Shown: positions 13,174 to 20,496 of the stretch, piece by piece
Layout: each line of letters starts with the position of its first letter
How positions within the stretch are numbered: the first letter of the stretch is position 1
DNA from: a virus
DNA: 64,000 nucleotides
Strand: one strand, 5' to 3'
IMG/VR virus record: IMGVR_UViG_3300036766_000678
Coordinates: 1 to 64,000 of that record
The notes under the pieces: generated by a model
What the model saw: only the letters and a program-made list of their open reading frames with translations
Database searches by the model: none
What the model was told of the DNA's origin: nothing
Made by a program: the position numbers and the translations under genes

Positions 13174-14457
13174 CTATTTTACCTCTTCTTTTGTATCATA
13201 CTCTGCCCGTAGAGCAGGAGAAAACAACTTACAGCGTGTTAGGACTGTTTGCTTAGTACCCTTGTATTCCTGGTGCTCCTTAATAGAAACGTCCCCAGTA
13301 TAAACCGTATTCTCGAAGAATTCCCTGGTGTCGGCATCTAGCATATTACCAGTGAACCACACTAAAACATTATCATTTGCATCTACAAAACGATACAAAT
13401 ACCGCAACCCAAATGTACCTTCACCTAGGTTGGTTATTTTGGCCAAGGTTAGCGTTAAACTCTTCATTCTCTTTCCAACCTCTCCTACATACTCTGAAGG
13501 CTTTTTGGCTTCCTTTTTGGCTTCCTTTTCGGCCTTAGCCGCTGTCTCACGGTAATGTAGGGAAGCTATGGAAGCTGCAAAACCAAGAGTTGAATAGCTG
13601 ACAAATTCCCGTTCCAGAATCACTTGCAAATTGTGCTCATATTCATTCAATTGGGACTTACCATTTAAATAGGTTTCCAGCCAAGCAAGAATTTCTTCAG
13701 CCTTCTTTTCATGCTCTTTAGTAATGTAGATACCAATTTCTTTAGCTGCATCCTTAACTGCCATCAAATTAAAGGCAACATCTGAAGTGGCATTTCCTGG
13801 ATCATTTAATTCCTGAGCCTTCTTTCGACTGACAAAACCAAGCTTCTCAATCACAGCTACAACGTTAGCCAAATACTCCTTCAAATTCCAGTATTGCTTA
13901 CCTGAAGAATTATGCCCAAGAAAATCTTCATCTTCTGCTGCATTCCCCAACTCATCCAAAGAAGATAACAGTGTTGCACGAGAAATAACATCTGCAACAT
14001 CTTGTCCAACAAAATCCCGAAGACAATTGCGACCAATCTGCTTATAATCAGTTCCATTGAAAAGGATGAAAGTGGCATTACGAAGGCGATCAATATTGCA
14101 ATGATTACAATGAGCAAGTGCTGTTCTATAGGTTTCAGGAATTATTTGGTTAGGTAGAAGCTTAATAATATTCCCACCTTCTTCATGTTCAATACTACCA
14201 ACAAAAGACCATCCAGCAATTACAGGAGCTTGCCCAGTAATTTCCACTTTGAAAAATTTCTTATAGGTTGTAATACCAACAAAATTAGGAATGATGGAAG
14301 GATCTACTGATTGCTTATATTCAACCATCTCTTCACCAATAGTCTTTAACTCAATGAGAGATTGGCCTAATTTAGAAGCACGACGATTGAGCTTTTCAAT
14401 CTTCGTTTCAAGCCATCCCATGTTTGCTTCAGGAATCTTGTAGGTCTTGTTTTCCAT
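13174..14457 (-). CDS. Large hypothetical protein with CxxC site, 427 aa, leaderless
   Basis: An abundant-looking soluble protein. Near residue 134 it has HCNHCNIDRLRNATF followed by YKQIGRNCLRDF, which gives a probable zinc site (CxxC plus a third Cys). A Lys/Ala-rich helix near residue 315 precedes a beta-rich C-terminus. The ATG at 14457 is five bases after the -10 box of the promoter at 14463-14491, with no Shine-Dalgarno sequence. I have a memory of similar uncharacterised proteins in large phages and plasmids but no function. Confidence 0.7.
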   Translation of the reverse strand: MENKTYKIPEANMGWLETKIEKLNRRASKLGQSLIELKTIGEEMVEYKQSVDPSIIPNFVGITTYKKFFKVEITGQAPVIAGWSFVGSIEHEEGGNIIKLLPNQIIPETYRTALAHCNHCNIDRLRNATFILFNGTDYKQIGRNCLRDFVGQDVADVISRATLLSSLDELGNAAEDEDFLGHNSSGKQYWNLKEYLANVVAVIEKLGFVSRKKAQELNDPGNATSDVAFNLMAVKDAAKEIGIYITKEHEKKAEEILAWLETYLNGKSQLNEYEHNLQVILEREFVSYSTLGFAASIASLHYRETAAKAEKEAKKEAKKPSEYVGEVGKRMKSLTLTLAKITNLGEGTFGLRYLYRFVDANDNVLVWFTGNMLDADTREFFENTVYTGDVSIKEHQEYKGTKQTVLTRCKLFSPALRAEYDTKEEVK

Positions 14458-14462
14458 ACTCT

Positions 14463-14491
14463 AGTATAACAGGAGAAGATAACAATGTCAA
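14463..14491 (-). promoter_or_regulatory. Sigma-70 type promoter, TTGACA-17-TATACT, leaderless
   Basis: -35 TTGACA at 14486-14491, -10 TATACT at 14463-14468 with TGT before it. The ATG of the 427-residue gene is 5 nt downstream of the -10. A tandem TTAACATC box lies 11 nt upstream of the -35. Confidence 0.88.
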
Positions 14492-14502
14492 GGGCTAATT
14501 TA

Positions 14503-14520
14503 GATGTTAAGAGATGTTAA
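14503..14520 (-). repeat. Tandem TTAACATC box
   Basis: Minus strand TTAACATCTCTTAACATC, two 8-bp units with a 10-bp period, 11 nt upstream of a -35 hexamer. Same layout at 17116-17133 and 63455-63472. One helical turn between units suggests a protein bound on one face, or a curved UP-like element. Confidence 0.75.
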
Positions 14521-15276
14521 TTATTTACTCTCTTTCAGACGAGCCTTTGCTGCACGATAATTTTTTAATGAATTTTGAAGGGTTTCTTCAAGGGTACTGT
14601 GGAACATAGAGAAATTAGCTTCGCCATAGACAATTTTTGCTGTGTTATAGACCGCTACTAGGATAACTGAAAGAAACGTCTCGAATTCGCCCAAGTAATT
14701 ATGTTCATTTTCTTTCGAAAGGGAATCACTCAATTTAGTCACAGTTTCAATAATGGCTCTTTGTTCTTTTCGGTTGGCAAGGAGGAGGGCTTCTAAGGAG
14801 GGATCAATAAAATTGGTTTGTCTAAGTTCGAGAAGCTTACTACGAGCTTGACACGAGTTAAATAAGGCAGTTAAAGCGTTTCTTTTCTCAGCTAAGCTAA
14901 TATCTGGATTGGTAATAGAATCAATAACACTTAAAATTTCAACAGGCGGGGTTGCACTCTCTTTTTGAAGAGTAAGTTCTTTATTCATTCGTTCCCTATG
15001 TCTTGTTTTGTAATAAACATAAATATGCTTACCCGAAGTGAGAAGTTTAGGAAATTCTTTTCCATAGGTATTTTTCATATACTCTTTTGTGGAAAGATCA
15101 CTATGTTCCATCATCCATCGTTCCATATCCCTTTTAACAGGTTCAGGCAGAGTATCCAAAAGGGACTTTTGAATTCTATTTTTAGGTCTAGGAATTTTAA
15201 CAGGTTTTGGTACGGGAACCTGAGTGGGTTCTGGAATTGGTTGTGGATCTGGAATTTGCGGGGTATCTTCAGACAT
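14521..15276 (-). CDS. Hypothetical protein with Pro-rich N-terminus, 251 aa
   Basis: Residues 5-33 are Pro-rich with PxP repeats, then comes a basic helical region with KEYMKNTYGKEFPKLL, which could be a helix-turn-helix as in small terminase or DNA-binding proteins, then a long helical C-terminus. No catalytic motif. The gene stop abuts the tandem TTAACATC box. Terminase small subunit is a weak alternative. Confidence 0.55.
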   Translation of the reverse strand: MSEDTPQIPDPQPIPEPTQVPVPKPVKIPRPKNRIQKSLLDTLPEPVKRDMERWMMEHSDLSTKEYMKNTYGKEFPKLLTSGKHIYVYYKTRHRERMNKELTLQKESATPPVEILSVIDSITNPDISLAEKRNALTALFNSCQARSKLLELRQTNFIDPSLEALLLANRKEQRAIIETVTKLSDSLSKENEHNYLGEFETFLSVILVAVYNTAKIVYGEANFSMFHSTLEETLQNSLKNYRAAKARLKESK

Positions 15277-15478
15277 TATCTTTTACCTTCTTATTATAAA
15301 GTTGTTCCAGATATTCTAAATTATCCATTGGAGCCCAATTAATACAATTACATACAGGATATTCAAATAATTTTAATATGCATTTTCTATTTTCATTATG
15401 CGAATGACCACAATTCCTACATTCAGAAATAATCACAGTTCTAAGAGTACTGAAATCCGTAAATTCGTAATTACTCAT
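15269..15478 (-). CDS. NLEYLE-family protein, 69 aa
   Basis: Head CRNCGHSHNENRKC, a CNC pair, then PMDNLEYLEQLYNKKVK. In this member the second zinc-ligand His is replaced by an Asn-rich segment followed by Cys. I chose the ATG at 15478, inside the upstream stop overlap, over a frame from 15517. Confidence 0.7.
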   Translation of the reverse strand: MSNYEFTDFSTLRTVIISECRNCGHSHNENRKCILKLFEYPVCNCINWAPMDNLEYLEQLYNKKVKDNV

Positions 15479-15587
15479 ACCAGATCTCTTCTTGGCATTT
15501 ATCACAAACAAACTCATTATCTAAAATATTAAAATACATATCTCTATTATGTTTAATACAATAACCTGTTTGTTGAAATTTATCCAT
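15471..15587 (-). CDS. Small zinc-ribbon-like protein, 38 aa
   Basis: A 38-residue frame, MDKFQQTGYCIKHNRDMYF..., ends with CDKCQEEIW; C, H and CxxC could form a minimal zinc ribbon. It overlaps both NLEYLE-family neighbours by 8 nt, the tight coupling seen across this cluster. Confidence 0.5.
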   Translation of the reverse strand: MDKFQQTGYCIKHNRDMYFNILDNEFVCDKCQEEIWYE

Positions 15588-15762
15588 AAATCTTTTCCTC
15601 ATACTTTTGTTCTAAATATCTTAAATTATCAGAAATATATTTGTCACATGAACAATATTCTAAAGGAATCTTATTTTTTAATGGGTACCAACAAAGACCC
15701 ACTACTCCTCCATGTCTTCTTAATTGATGAGAACACCTACAAGGCCAATTTGGATCGTTCAT
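15580..15762 (-). CDS. NLEYLE-family protein, 60 aa
   Basis: Head CRCSHQLRRH with a CSC pair, then SDNLRYLEQKYEEK. The start overlaps the next upstream member by 26 nt in another frame. One of three members in a 700-bp run. Confidence 0.75.
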   Translation of the reverse strand: MNDPNWPCRCSHQLRRHGGVVGLCWYPLKNKIPLEYCSCDKYISDNLRYLEQKYEEKIYG

Positions 15763-15946
15763 ACATCATCTCTAAATATTCTAAATTAGCCATCGGAACA
15801 AAACTTACTCCACTATAAAACTTCGTAAAAGAATTATCTATTGGGCATCCATAAAAACAATCGGGTACACGAGATAAACTTGCTCCATTATGCCACGAAA
15901 ATGGCTTAAAACAATTTTTACATAGAAGATCTTTATGAGTTTTCAT
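15737..15946 (-). CDS. NLEYLE-family protein, 69 aa
   Basis: Head CKNCFKPFSWH (Gly of the CGH motif replaced by Phe) and two Cys around DCFYGC, then MANLEYLEMMYERSK. It shares FxxH...SGVSFVPM-like features with the member at 29557-29739 (YYVPMDNLDYLE), so these two form a subgroup. Confidence 0.72.
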   Translation of the reverse strand: MKTHKDLLCKNCFKPFSWHNGASLSRVPDCFYGCPIDNSFTKFYSGVSFVPMANLEYLEMMYERSKLAL

Positions 15947-16079
15947 ACGTATCTAAGGTTAACTCTTGGGCTGTTTTTAAATCCAAACATTTAAGATATT
16001 CAATACCATTTTCTATTTCTGTCCAATAGACAGCTTGAGAATTAGGAATAGGATACCACATGCTAATTCCCATTAACAT
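15933..16079 (-). CDS. Hypothetical protein, 48 aa
   Basis: Product MLMGISMWYPIPNSQAVYW..., with a C-terminal ENGIEYLKCLDL stretch that resembles but does not match the NLEYLE tail. Three possible ATGs lie at 16079, 16073 and 16061; the first is given. It overlaps both neighbours. Confidence 0.45.
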   Translation of the reverse strand: MLMGISMWYPIPNSQAVYWTEIENGIEYLKCLDLKTAQELTLDTYENS

Positions 16080-16230
16080 TCCTACCCAAAAGCAATGCAG
16101 TTAAAACTTCATCATCCATAATAAGATCTTTTCGTTGTTCTTTCGATAATGACAATTTTAGAAATTCATCCAACAATCGAATATTATTAGGCAAAGAAAA
16201 TAAATGCCTTTTAGCTTCTTGAGTATTCAT
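16063..16230 (-). CDS. Hypothetical helical protein, 55 aa
   Basis: MNTQEAKRHLFSLPNNIRLLDEFLKL... is all helical by composition, without cysteines. It starts with a 4-nt overlap on the upstream gene. Unknown. Confidence 0.5.
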   Translation of the reverse strand: MNTQEAKRHLFSLPNNIRLLDEFLKLSLSKEQRKDLIMDDEVLTALLLGRNVNGN

Positions 16231-16409
16231 CTAATTGTCAATGACTTAGGGTTTTTCTTTAAAATAGGCATAGAGAATAGAAAAATAACCGAAGTGGGCC
16301 ATTGCTTTTCATACCAATTCACATATGCTTGAGCACTTTGCTTAGTAGAAAATATGTTAAGAACTCCAAACTTATCAGAACAAACATAAACAGTTTTAGT
16401 AGTAGCCAT
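16227..16409 (-). CDS. Hypothetical protein, 60 aa
   Basis: The ATG at 16409 has GAGGTTTAAA just upstream. The product starts MATTKTVYVCSDKFGVLNIF and ends in a basic segment after a hydrophobic FLFSMPIL stretch. Resembles small phage proteins that respond to 'YVnsdk..vvgvF' type strands, but no family name is certain. Confidence 0.5.
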   Translation of the reverse strand: MATTKTVYVCSDKFGVLNIFSTKQSAQAYVNWYEKQWPTSVIFLFSMPILKKNPKSLTIR

Positions 16410-16410
16410 T

Positions 16411-16575
16411 TTAAACCTCGCACCCATTACCACCATTTAAATAGTGAACCCTCTTTGCAGCTCTATCAGATGAGGCATAATCTGATTCAGGTTGCCATTT
16501 TCCATTGGGATCATAAAAACCCACAGTCCATAAATTAGGCTCTGATTTAATATAAACCCACACAATATTAGTCAT
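16411..16575 (-). CDS. Conserved phage protein of WTVGFYDPxGKW type, 54 aa
   Basis: The product contains PNLWTVGFYDPNGKWQPESD and ends RVHYLNGGNG. Short proteins with this VGFYDP...W...SD...AA.RVHYLNGG pattern occur widely in phages and bacteria as hypothetical proteins, as I recall. The ATG at 16575 (MTNIVWVY) is favoured over a longer frame from 16623 that would run deep into the neighbour. Confidence 0.65.
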   Translation of the reverse strand: MTNIVWVYIKSEPNLWTVGFYDPNGKWQPESDYASSDRAAKRVHYLNGGNGCEV

Positions 16576-16744
16576 TTGGGCATCTCTCCGTGTAACATTT
16601 CTCTGTATGATCCTTTTCCGCATGGTGTTTACAATTACACGATTTTATCCAGGTCAATTGTCCTGTTCTAATATCCTCTTCATAATGAGCTTTTCCATTA
16701 CAAACTTTTTCTTTAAATTTATCTTGGGAAAGAATCTTTTTCAT
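16568..16744 (-). CDS. KVCNGKAHYEE-type small protein, 58 aa
   Basis: Paralogue of 6838-6969: both have MKxILSQ, KVCNGKAHYEE and WIKSCNC. This copy continues with a Cys/His-rich end (CKHHAEKDHTEKC...C), which the shorter copy lacks. It lies next to the 16750 gene, itself a paralogue of 11805-12023, so a two-gene segment seems to have been duplicated. Confidence 0.6.
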   Translation of the reverse strand: MKKILSQDKFKEKVCNGKAHYEEDIRTGQLTWIKSCNCKHHAEKDHTEKCYTERCPND

Positions 16745-16749
16745 ATTAT

Positions 16750-17070
16750 TTATCTTCCTTTTAAAGCTTTATGCATTGCTTCAGCTATTGAACAGCATTT
16801 CTCATGAATTATAATTTTACCCTTCTTTCCTTCAATGGTATCCCAATCACAAGAATCGCACCCAATACTGCTTTCATACATAGTTTTATTTAATAGTTGA
16901 GTATCCAATTCAATTCTTTTAATTTTGCATTCTCTTTTCCCCCCGAAAAAGACGGGTTTGCCACGAGTTTCCCCATATTGAGTTGATAAATCCTCAAAAA
17001 CAGGGCACACAGCCCACTTGCGAGCATAGCCCGAATCCGCTGTAGTACAATATCGAAGTATTTTATTCAT
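16750..17070 (-). CDS. CxSCxWDT-type Cys-rich protein, leaderless, 106 aa
   Basis: C-terminal half CDSCDWDTIEG...HEKCC is paralogous to the protein at 11805-12023; the N-terminal half is basic with two cysteines. The ATG at 17070 is five bases after the -10 of the promoter at 17076-17104 and lacks a Shine-Dalgarno sequence. Zinc binding is likely from the Cys pairs; the role is unknown. Confidence 0.65.
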   Translation of the reverse strand: MNKILRYCTTADSGYARKWAVCPVFEDLSTQYGETRGKPVFFGGKRECKIKRIELDTQLLNKTMYESSIGCDSCDWDTIEGKKGKIIIHEKCCSIAEAMHKALKGR

Positions 17071-17075
17071 ACCTT

Positions 17076-17104
17076 AGTATATCATGAGAAGATAACAATT
17101 ACAA
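17076..17104 (-). promoter_or_regulatory. Sigma-70 type promoter, TTGTAA-17-TATACT, leaderless
   Basis: -10 TATACT at 17076-17081 preceded by TGA, -35 TTGTAA at 17099-17104. The spacer shares GAGAAGATAACAA with the promoter at 14463. ATG follows the -10 by 5 nt, and a tandem TTAACATC-like box lies 11 nt upstream. Confidence 0.8.
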
Positions 17105-17115
17105 GGGTTATTTTT

Positions 17116-17133
17116 AATGTTAAGAGATGTCAA
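17116..17133 (-). repeat. Tandem TTAACATC-like box
   Basis: Minus strand TTGACATCTCTTAACATT, same 10-bp period and same 11-nt distance to the -35 as the copies at 14503 and 63455. It overlaps the stop codon region of the sigma-like gene 17120-17701. Confidence 0.65.
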
Positions 17134-17701
17134 TCCCCAATCCCTTTATCGTTTGTTTCAAAATCCTATAAATAGTTTTGATATCCCTTGAAATGATACT
17201 AGCTGATACTTGATAACTATCAGCAAACCCACTGAATGTAAATCCCTTTTCTTGTTTCATCAAAGTAGATAAGAGTTCCAATTGCCTTTGACTTAATAAG
17301 TTATCAACTATCTCTAGTATATCATTAATTTGCACACTTGACAAGCCCTGTATTTTTTGAACCAACTCTAGGAGCCTCTTTGCGGCCTTCCTTTCGATCA
17401 AATCAGGCCACATAATGTCATTTGGCTTGTTTGGATACCTTTTAGTATACTCCTGCCTCAAATCAGCAAGAAATTGCGTTTTAACGGCATCCCCAAGTGG
17501 GTTGCCAGTAGTGGAATTATAGGTAAGTAGAACAAGGCTAATTGAATGGTTAGCTACTTGTTCAATCTCTTTTTCTGACAAGTTAAGATTCTTAATTTTA
17601 AGTGCTGTGGTTATGCAATAACCTAACAATTCATTTTTGAATGTTTCAAGTTGCTTTTGAGTAAGATTCCCAAGGATATAAACTGAGTTACGTTTAGTCA
17701 T
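17120..17701 (-). CDS. Sigma-like / HTH transcription protein, 193 aa
   Basis: The C-terminal 60 residues (LSQRQLELLSTLMKQEKGFTFSGFADSYQVSASIISRDIKTIYRILK) show a helix-turn-helix in the manner of sigma-70 region 4 or LuxR-type domains. The N-terminal 130 residues are helical without clear region 2 motifs. It overlaps the next upstream gene, another region 4-like protein, by 8 nt, and both lie beside the NusG-like gene. A role in redirecting host RNA polymerase is inferred from this clustering. Confidence 0.55.
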   Translation of the reverse strand: MTKRNSVYILGNLTQKQLETFKNELLGYCITTALKIKNLNLSEKEIEQVANHSISLVLLTYNSTTGNPLGDAVKTQFLADLRQEYTKRYPNKPNDIMWPDLIERKAAKRLLELVQKIQGLSSVQINDILEIVDNLLSQRQLELLSTLMKQEKGFTFSGFADSYQVSASIISRDIKTIYRILKQTIKGLGIDIS

Positions 17702-18128
17702 TCTTTACTCGGCGACCACGCGAAAATTCTTTAAGGGACACTTTAATCCGTAATCTTTTTTGGATCTTCTTAACACAAGCCCGTAATGTTCCAGTTACAT
17801 TCGTTGGATGACAATTAAGTTGCTGAGCAACCTCTTTATCAGGTAATTGGTACACGTAAGCTAAGGTGAAAATCTGGAATTGCAAATCAGTTAAGACTTG
17901 GGAAGCTGTCTTAAATATTTTTCTCAATAATCGCTCTTGTCGTTTGATTTGGCGTTTCCTCAAAACTGGGTCATTTCGTTGTTCTAGCAATTGATGATAT
18001 TTATGGGCAACCTTATCTAGTTCCTCATTAGGCATAGAGATCTCAACGAAATCAATATTTTTAGGGCTCTCAATTTCAGCGTTAGCTCGTTCAATTTCTC
18101 GTTTAACTTTTGTGGCTTTTTTCTTCAT
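17694..18128 (-). CDS. Sigma region 4-like protein, 144 aa
   Basis: Residues 75-130 (LTDLQFQIFTLAYVYQLPDKEVAQQLNC then HPTNVTGTLRACVKKIQ) fit sigma region 4.1-4.2, with the helix-turn-helix and basic recognition helix. The N-terminal half is charged and helical; region 2 is not visible, so it may be a small phage sigma factor, a sigma appropriator or an antitermination factor. A basic tail (RGRRVKND) overlaps the next gene. Confidence 0.65.
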   Translation of the reverse strand: MKKKATKVKREIERANAEIESPKNIDFVEISMPNEELDKVAHKYHQLLEQRNDPVLRKRQIKRQERLLRKIFKTASQVLTDLQFQIFTLAYVYQLPDKEVAQQLNCHPTNVTGTLRACVKKIQKRLRIKVSLKEFSRGRRVKND

Positions 18129-18303
18129 ATAATTGTTCTAAGTATTTTAGGTTATCTAAAATAAACACATGCCAATTTTCTTCATTTCCACCATGAATAT
18201 CAAAACATCCTCTACAATAAGATTTTAAATGTCTTCCTTCAACCGTTCTATGACGGTCAGACTCATGACCACATCTACAAATATTATTCTTTAGGTGTTT
18301 CAC
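18103..18303 (-). CDS. NLEYLE-family protein, 66 aa
   Basis: Head CRCGHESDRH with CRGC at residues 30-33 and ILDNLKYLEQLYEEK. It sits between the NusG-like and sigma-like genes, so this member is co-transcribed with transcription factors. Overlaps both neighbours by 20-26 nt. Confidence 0.75.
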   Translation of the reverse strand: MKHLKNNICRCGHESDRHRTVEGRHLKSYCRGCFDIHGGNEENWHVFILDNLKYLEQLYEEKSHKS

Positions 18304-18841
18304 TTACATTCTCCGTTAACTTTGACAAATGGGCAGAATTAATTCGAACAAGAGTGCCACGTCCAAATACCAAAGTCTCAATACTCACTTCATGCCCATG
18401 CACTCCAGTTACAATACCACGAAAGCCCATAAAAGGCCCGACACAGATTTCTACTAAGTTGCCTACTTCTACTACAGTGATCTCTTCTGGCATTGGTTCA
18501 ACATCGGACTCTTCAAGACTCTTAATATGTTCAATATCTGCATCTGAAATTTTGGAGGGAAGTACTTCTCCTGGAAGTTTTAGGAATCTGCCAATCTTTG
18601 CCTCCATTAATGCTTGTTCAAGCTTACTATCAACTATTTTGTCACTGTTCAAGAACGCATAGGACGGAAACAAAGATTTATCATTGTTCTGAACCTTACC
18701 GTAACGTGTTATTGAAACTTTGATAGTTGGGCTCCATAGAAGACCATTGTACTCCATACGATCTAAAAGGGATTGGATTTGGAGTATACCCCTCGACCCA
18801 ATGCCCTGCATTGAAATGCAGTACCACTCTTTATCTGCCAT
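18284..18841 (-). CDS. NusG/RfaH-like transcription factor
   Basis: The N-terminal half (KEWYCISMQGIGSRG... to YAFLNSDK) fits the NGN domain that binds the RNA polymerase clamp. The C-terminal part (GNLVEICVGPFMGFRGIVTG... to VRINSAHLSKL) is a KOW domain. Length 185 aa is normal for NusG. Such factors alter pausing and termination or couple transcription to translation. It lies beside two sigma-like genes and the primase gene; a phage-encoded elongation factor for its own operons is the natural reading. Confidence 0.75.
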   Translation of the reverse strand: MADKEWYCISMQGIGSRGILQIQSLLDRMEYNGLLWSPTIKVSITRYGKVQNNDKSLFPSYAFLNSDKIVDSKLEQALMEAKIGRFLKLPGEVLPSKISDADIEHIKSLEESDVEPMPEEITVVEVGNLVEICVGPFMGFRGIVTGVHGHEVSIETLVFGRGTLVRINSAHLSKLTENVSETPKE

Positions 18842-19508
18842 AATTTAATTCCTTCTCAGGCAAAGCTTTAAATTCTTCTAATGTTCCACCAAGTTTAGTG
18901 AAATAATCATCTGGGTCACTGCCTTGTGAAAGATCTTTATAAAAAAACTCTATGTCGCTGTCATAAAATTTCTGCTTTGTTGCTAATCGCATCTTTTCTA
19001 TAAATCTTTCCCCCGCTTTATCTTTATCACTTACAAATACTACTTTTTTAACAAAGCGATTTAGTAGAGCTATTTGAGTAAGGGACAGATTACTTCCAAG
19101 CATTGCTACAATATTCTTAACTCCATTCTGCCATGGAACTAATAAACTAAAATTTCCTTCCACAACATAAACAGATTGTTCCCTTAGCATATCTCTCCAT
19201 GTTACATTTATCCCATACAAATTTTTAGCCTTCTCAAAAACTGTGTTTATGTATTTTGGGGTATTTGGTTTAGAGTCCAAAGATCTTGCAGAAACAGCCA
19301 CACATGTTCCATAGGTATCTATTATGGGAAAGATTGTGCTATTTCTCATAGTGGCTGGCAAAGTGGGCAATGTACCTGTAAACTCCGCACCAATATAAGT
19401 CTCACCTTCCGCCGTATGATAACCCAAATTAAATGTACGAATAGTCTGCTCTGTCAACTTACGATTTTCGACTAAGTATTTAAAACCAGGAAGAATCATT
19501 GATAGCAT
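18831..19508 (-). CDS. DnaG-type primase TOPRIM catalytic domain
   Basis: At 225 aa this is only the catalytic core of a bacterial-type primase. The N-terminal segment resembles the DnaG N-terminal catalytic subdomain (RTFNLGYH, FPIIDTYG, SARSLDSKPNTPKYINT). TOPRIM motifs are VYVVEGNFSLL (Glu) and VFVSDKDKAG (DxD), with SDPDDYF later. The zinc-binding part of DnaG is missing and may be supplied by the separate protein at 44675-45166. DnaB is at 48527-49900. No C-terminal helicase-binding domain is visible. Confidence 0.78.
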   Translation of the reverse strand: MLSMILPGFKYLVENRKLTEQTIRTFNLGYHTAEGETYIGAEFTGTLPTLPATMRNSTIFPIIDTYGTCVAVSARSLDSKPNTPKYINTVFEKAKNLYGINVTWRDMLREQSVYVVEGNFSLLVPWQNGVKNIVAMLGSNLSLTQIALLNRFVKKVVFVSDKDKAGERFIEKMRLATKQKFYDSDIEFFYKDLSQGSDPDDYFTKLGGTLEEFKALPEKELNYGR

Positions 19509-20486
19509 TTAAATTAACCTTATAAATTCAACTTTATCTTGAAAGGACTTTATATCATTTGCACCAGCATATGTAATACCACTTCGTAAAGATCCAGAAT
19601 AATATTCCAAAAGAGTTTTAACTTCTTCTCCAACTTCTAACATTCGAACACCACCTTCAGCACATGTACCAGCTTTAAGCCCACCTTTCCATTGTTCCTG
19701 AACCCACTCACTTGCCATTCCAGCATATAATTTCTTTCCATCAATTATTGGGGAAGCACTTTCAGGGCATTGGGCAAAAATCATACCTGCCATAGCAGAG
19801 TTTGCCCCCGCTGCTATAACTTTTGTAAAATCAGATCCATTCTTTATACCACCACAACTTATAATAGGAATTCCCAATTGTCTTGAACGTTCTTTGAACT
19901 TAATAATGGCTGAAAATTGCTTCTCTGTGCAACCAGCCGTATCTTTTGTTTCACACGCAAAACCCTGAGCAATACCCACTTTTAATGCGTCACAAAAATC
20001 AGCTACTTCTTCAAGCATATCAATATTAGTGGTGTTCCCTAATACTACCTTAATATGAGAAAATTTTTGTTTGAGTGCTCTACCAATTTCAATCACTGTA
20101 TCTGCATACCCATGAGCAATGTCTACAAATAAAATGTTGGCCCCGTATTGAACTAACTTACAAGCAATTTCAAACTCATCGTTACCTACACCAATAGAAG
20201 TTGCTACTTCAGCGCAATGCTGAGAAATAGCAATTACATCTTGCATTCTCTCATTTACGTCTTTAGCCCTATGCAAAACTCCAAAAGCACCTAAATTATG
20301 AAGTTCCACATAAAATTCAGGATTTATTACGGTACTCATATTCGCGGCAATAAGAGGAATTGGCCTAATTAATCCTTTAATAATTTCCGAAGATACATCA
20401 ACGTCAAGTCTGGATTTGCATATATTCTTTTTTTGTTTTATAGCAATAGATTCAAAACCTAAAGATTCTTCTAAAACTAAATTCAT
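19509..20486 (-). CDS. GMP reductase/IMP dehydrogenase-family enzyme
   Basis: A TIM-barrel oxidoreductase of 325 aa without CBS domains, which favours GMP reductase (GMP to IMP) over IMP dehydrogenase. The catalytic loop KVGIAQGFACETKDTAGC aligns with the family KVGIGPGSxCTTR; the nucleophilic Cys is that in FAC. Phosphate-binding glycines are in SCGGIKNGSD and GANSAMAG, with EGGVRM near the end. It joins MazG, deaminase and deoxyribosyltransferase-like genes as nucleotide pool modifiers. The Glu after the Cys and the changed GPGS loop could alter substrate use. Confidence 0.75.
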   Translation of the reverse strand: MNLVLEESLGFESIAIKQKKNICKSRLDVDVSSEIIKGLIRPIPLIAANMSTVINPEFYVELHNLGAFGVLHRAKDVNERMQDVIAISQHCAEVATSIGVGNDEFEIACKLVQYGANILFVDIAHGYADTVIEIGRALKQKFSHIKVVLGNTTNIDMLEEVADFCDALKVGIAQGFACETKDTAGCTEKQFSAIIKFKERSRQLGIPIISCGGIKNGSDFTKVIAAGANSAMAGMIFAQCPESASPIIDGKKLYAGMASEWVQEQWKGGLKAGTCAEGGVRMLEVGEEVKTLLEYYSGSLRSGITYAGANDIKSFQDKVEFIRLI

Positions 20487-20496
20487 TTATTTATCC

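Noticed and set aside
14521-15276. Terminase small subunit
   Set aside because: A possible helix-turn-helix alone is not enough and no large subunit is nearby.
14965-15342. Plus-strand open frame of 125 codons
   Set aside because: Antisense to the Pro-rich gene 14521-15276; Trp/Phe-rich repeats come from the Pro-rich codons on the other strand.
16063-16079. NLEYLE-tail match in the 48-residue protein 15933-16079 (NGIEYLKCLDL)
   Set aside because: Only EYL is shared and it lies in the middle of a protein without a zinc-like head, so I do not count it in the family.
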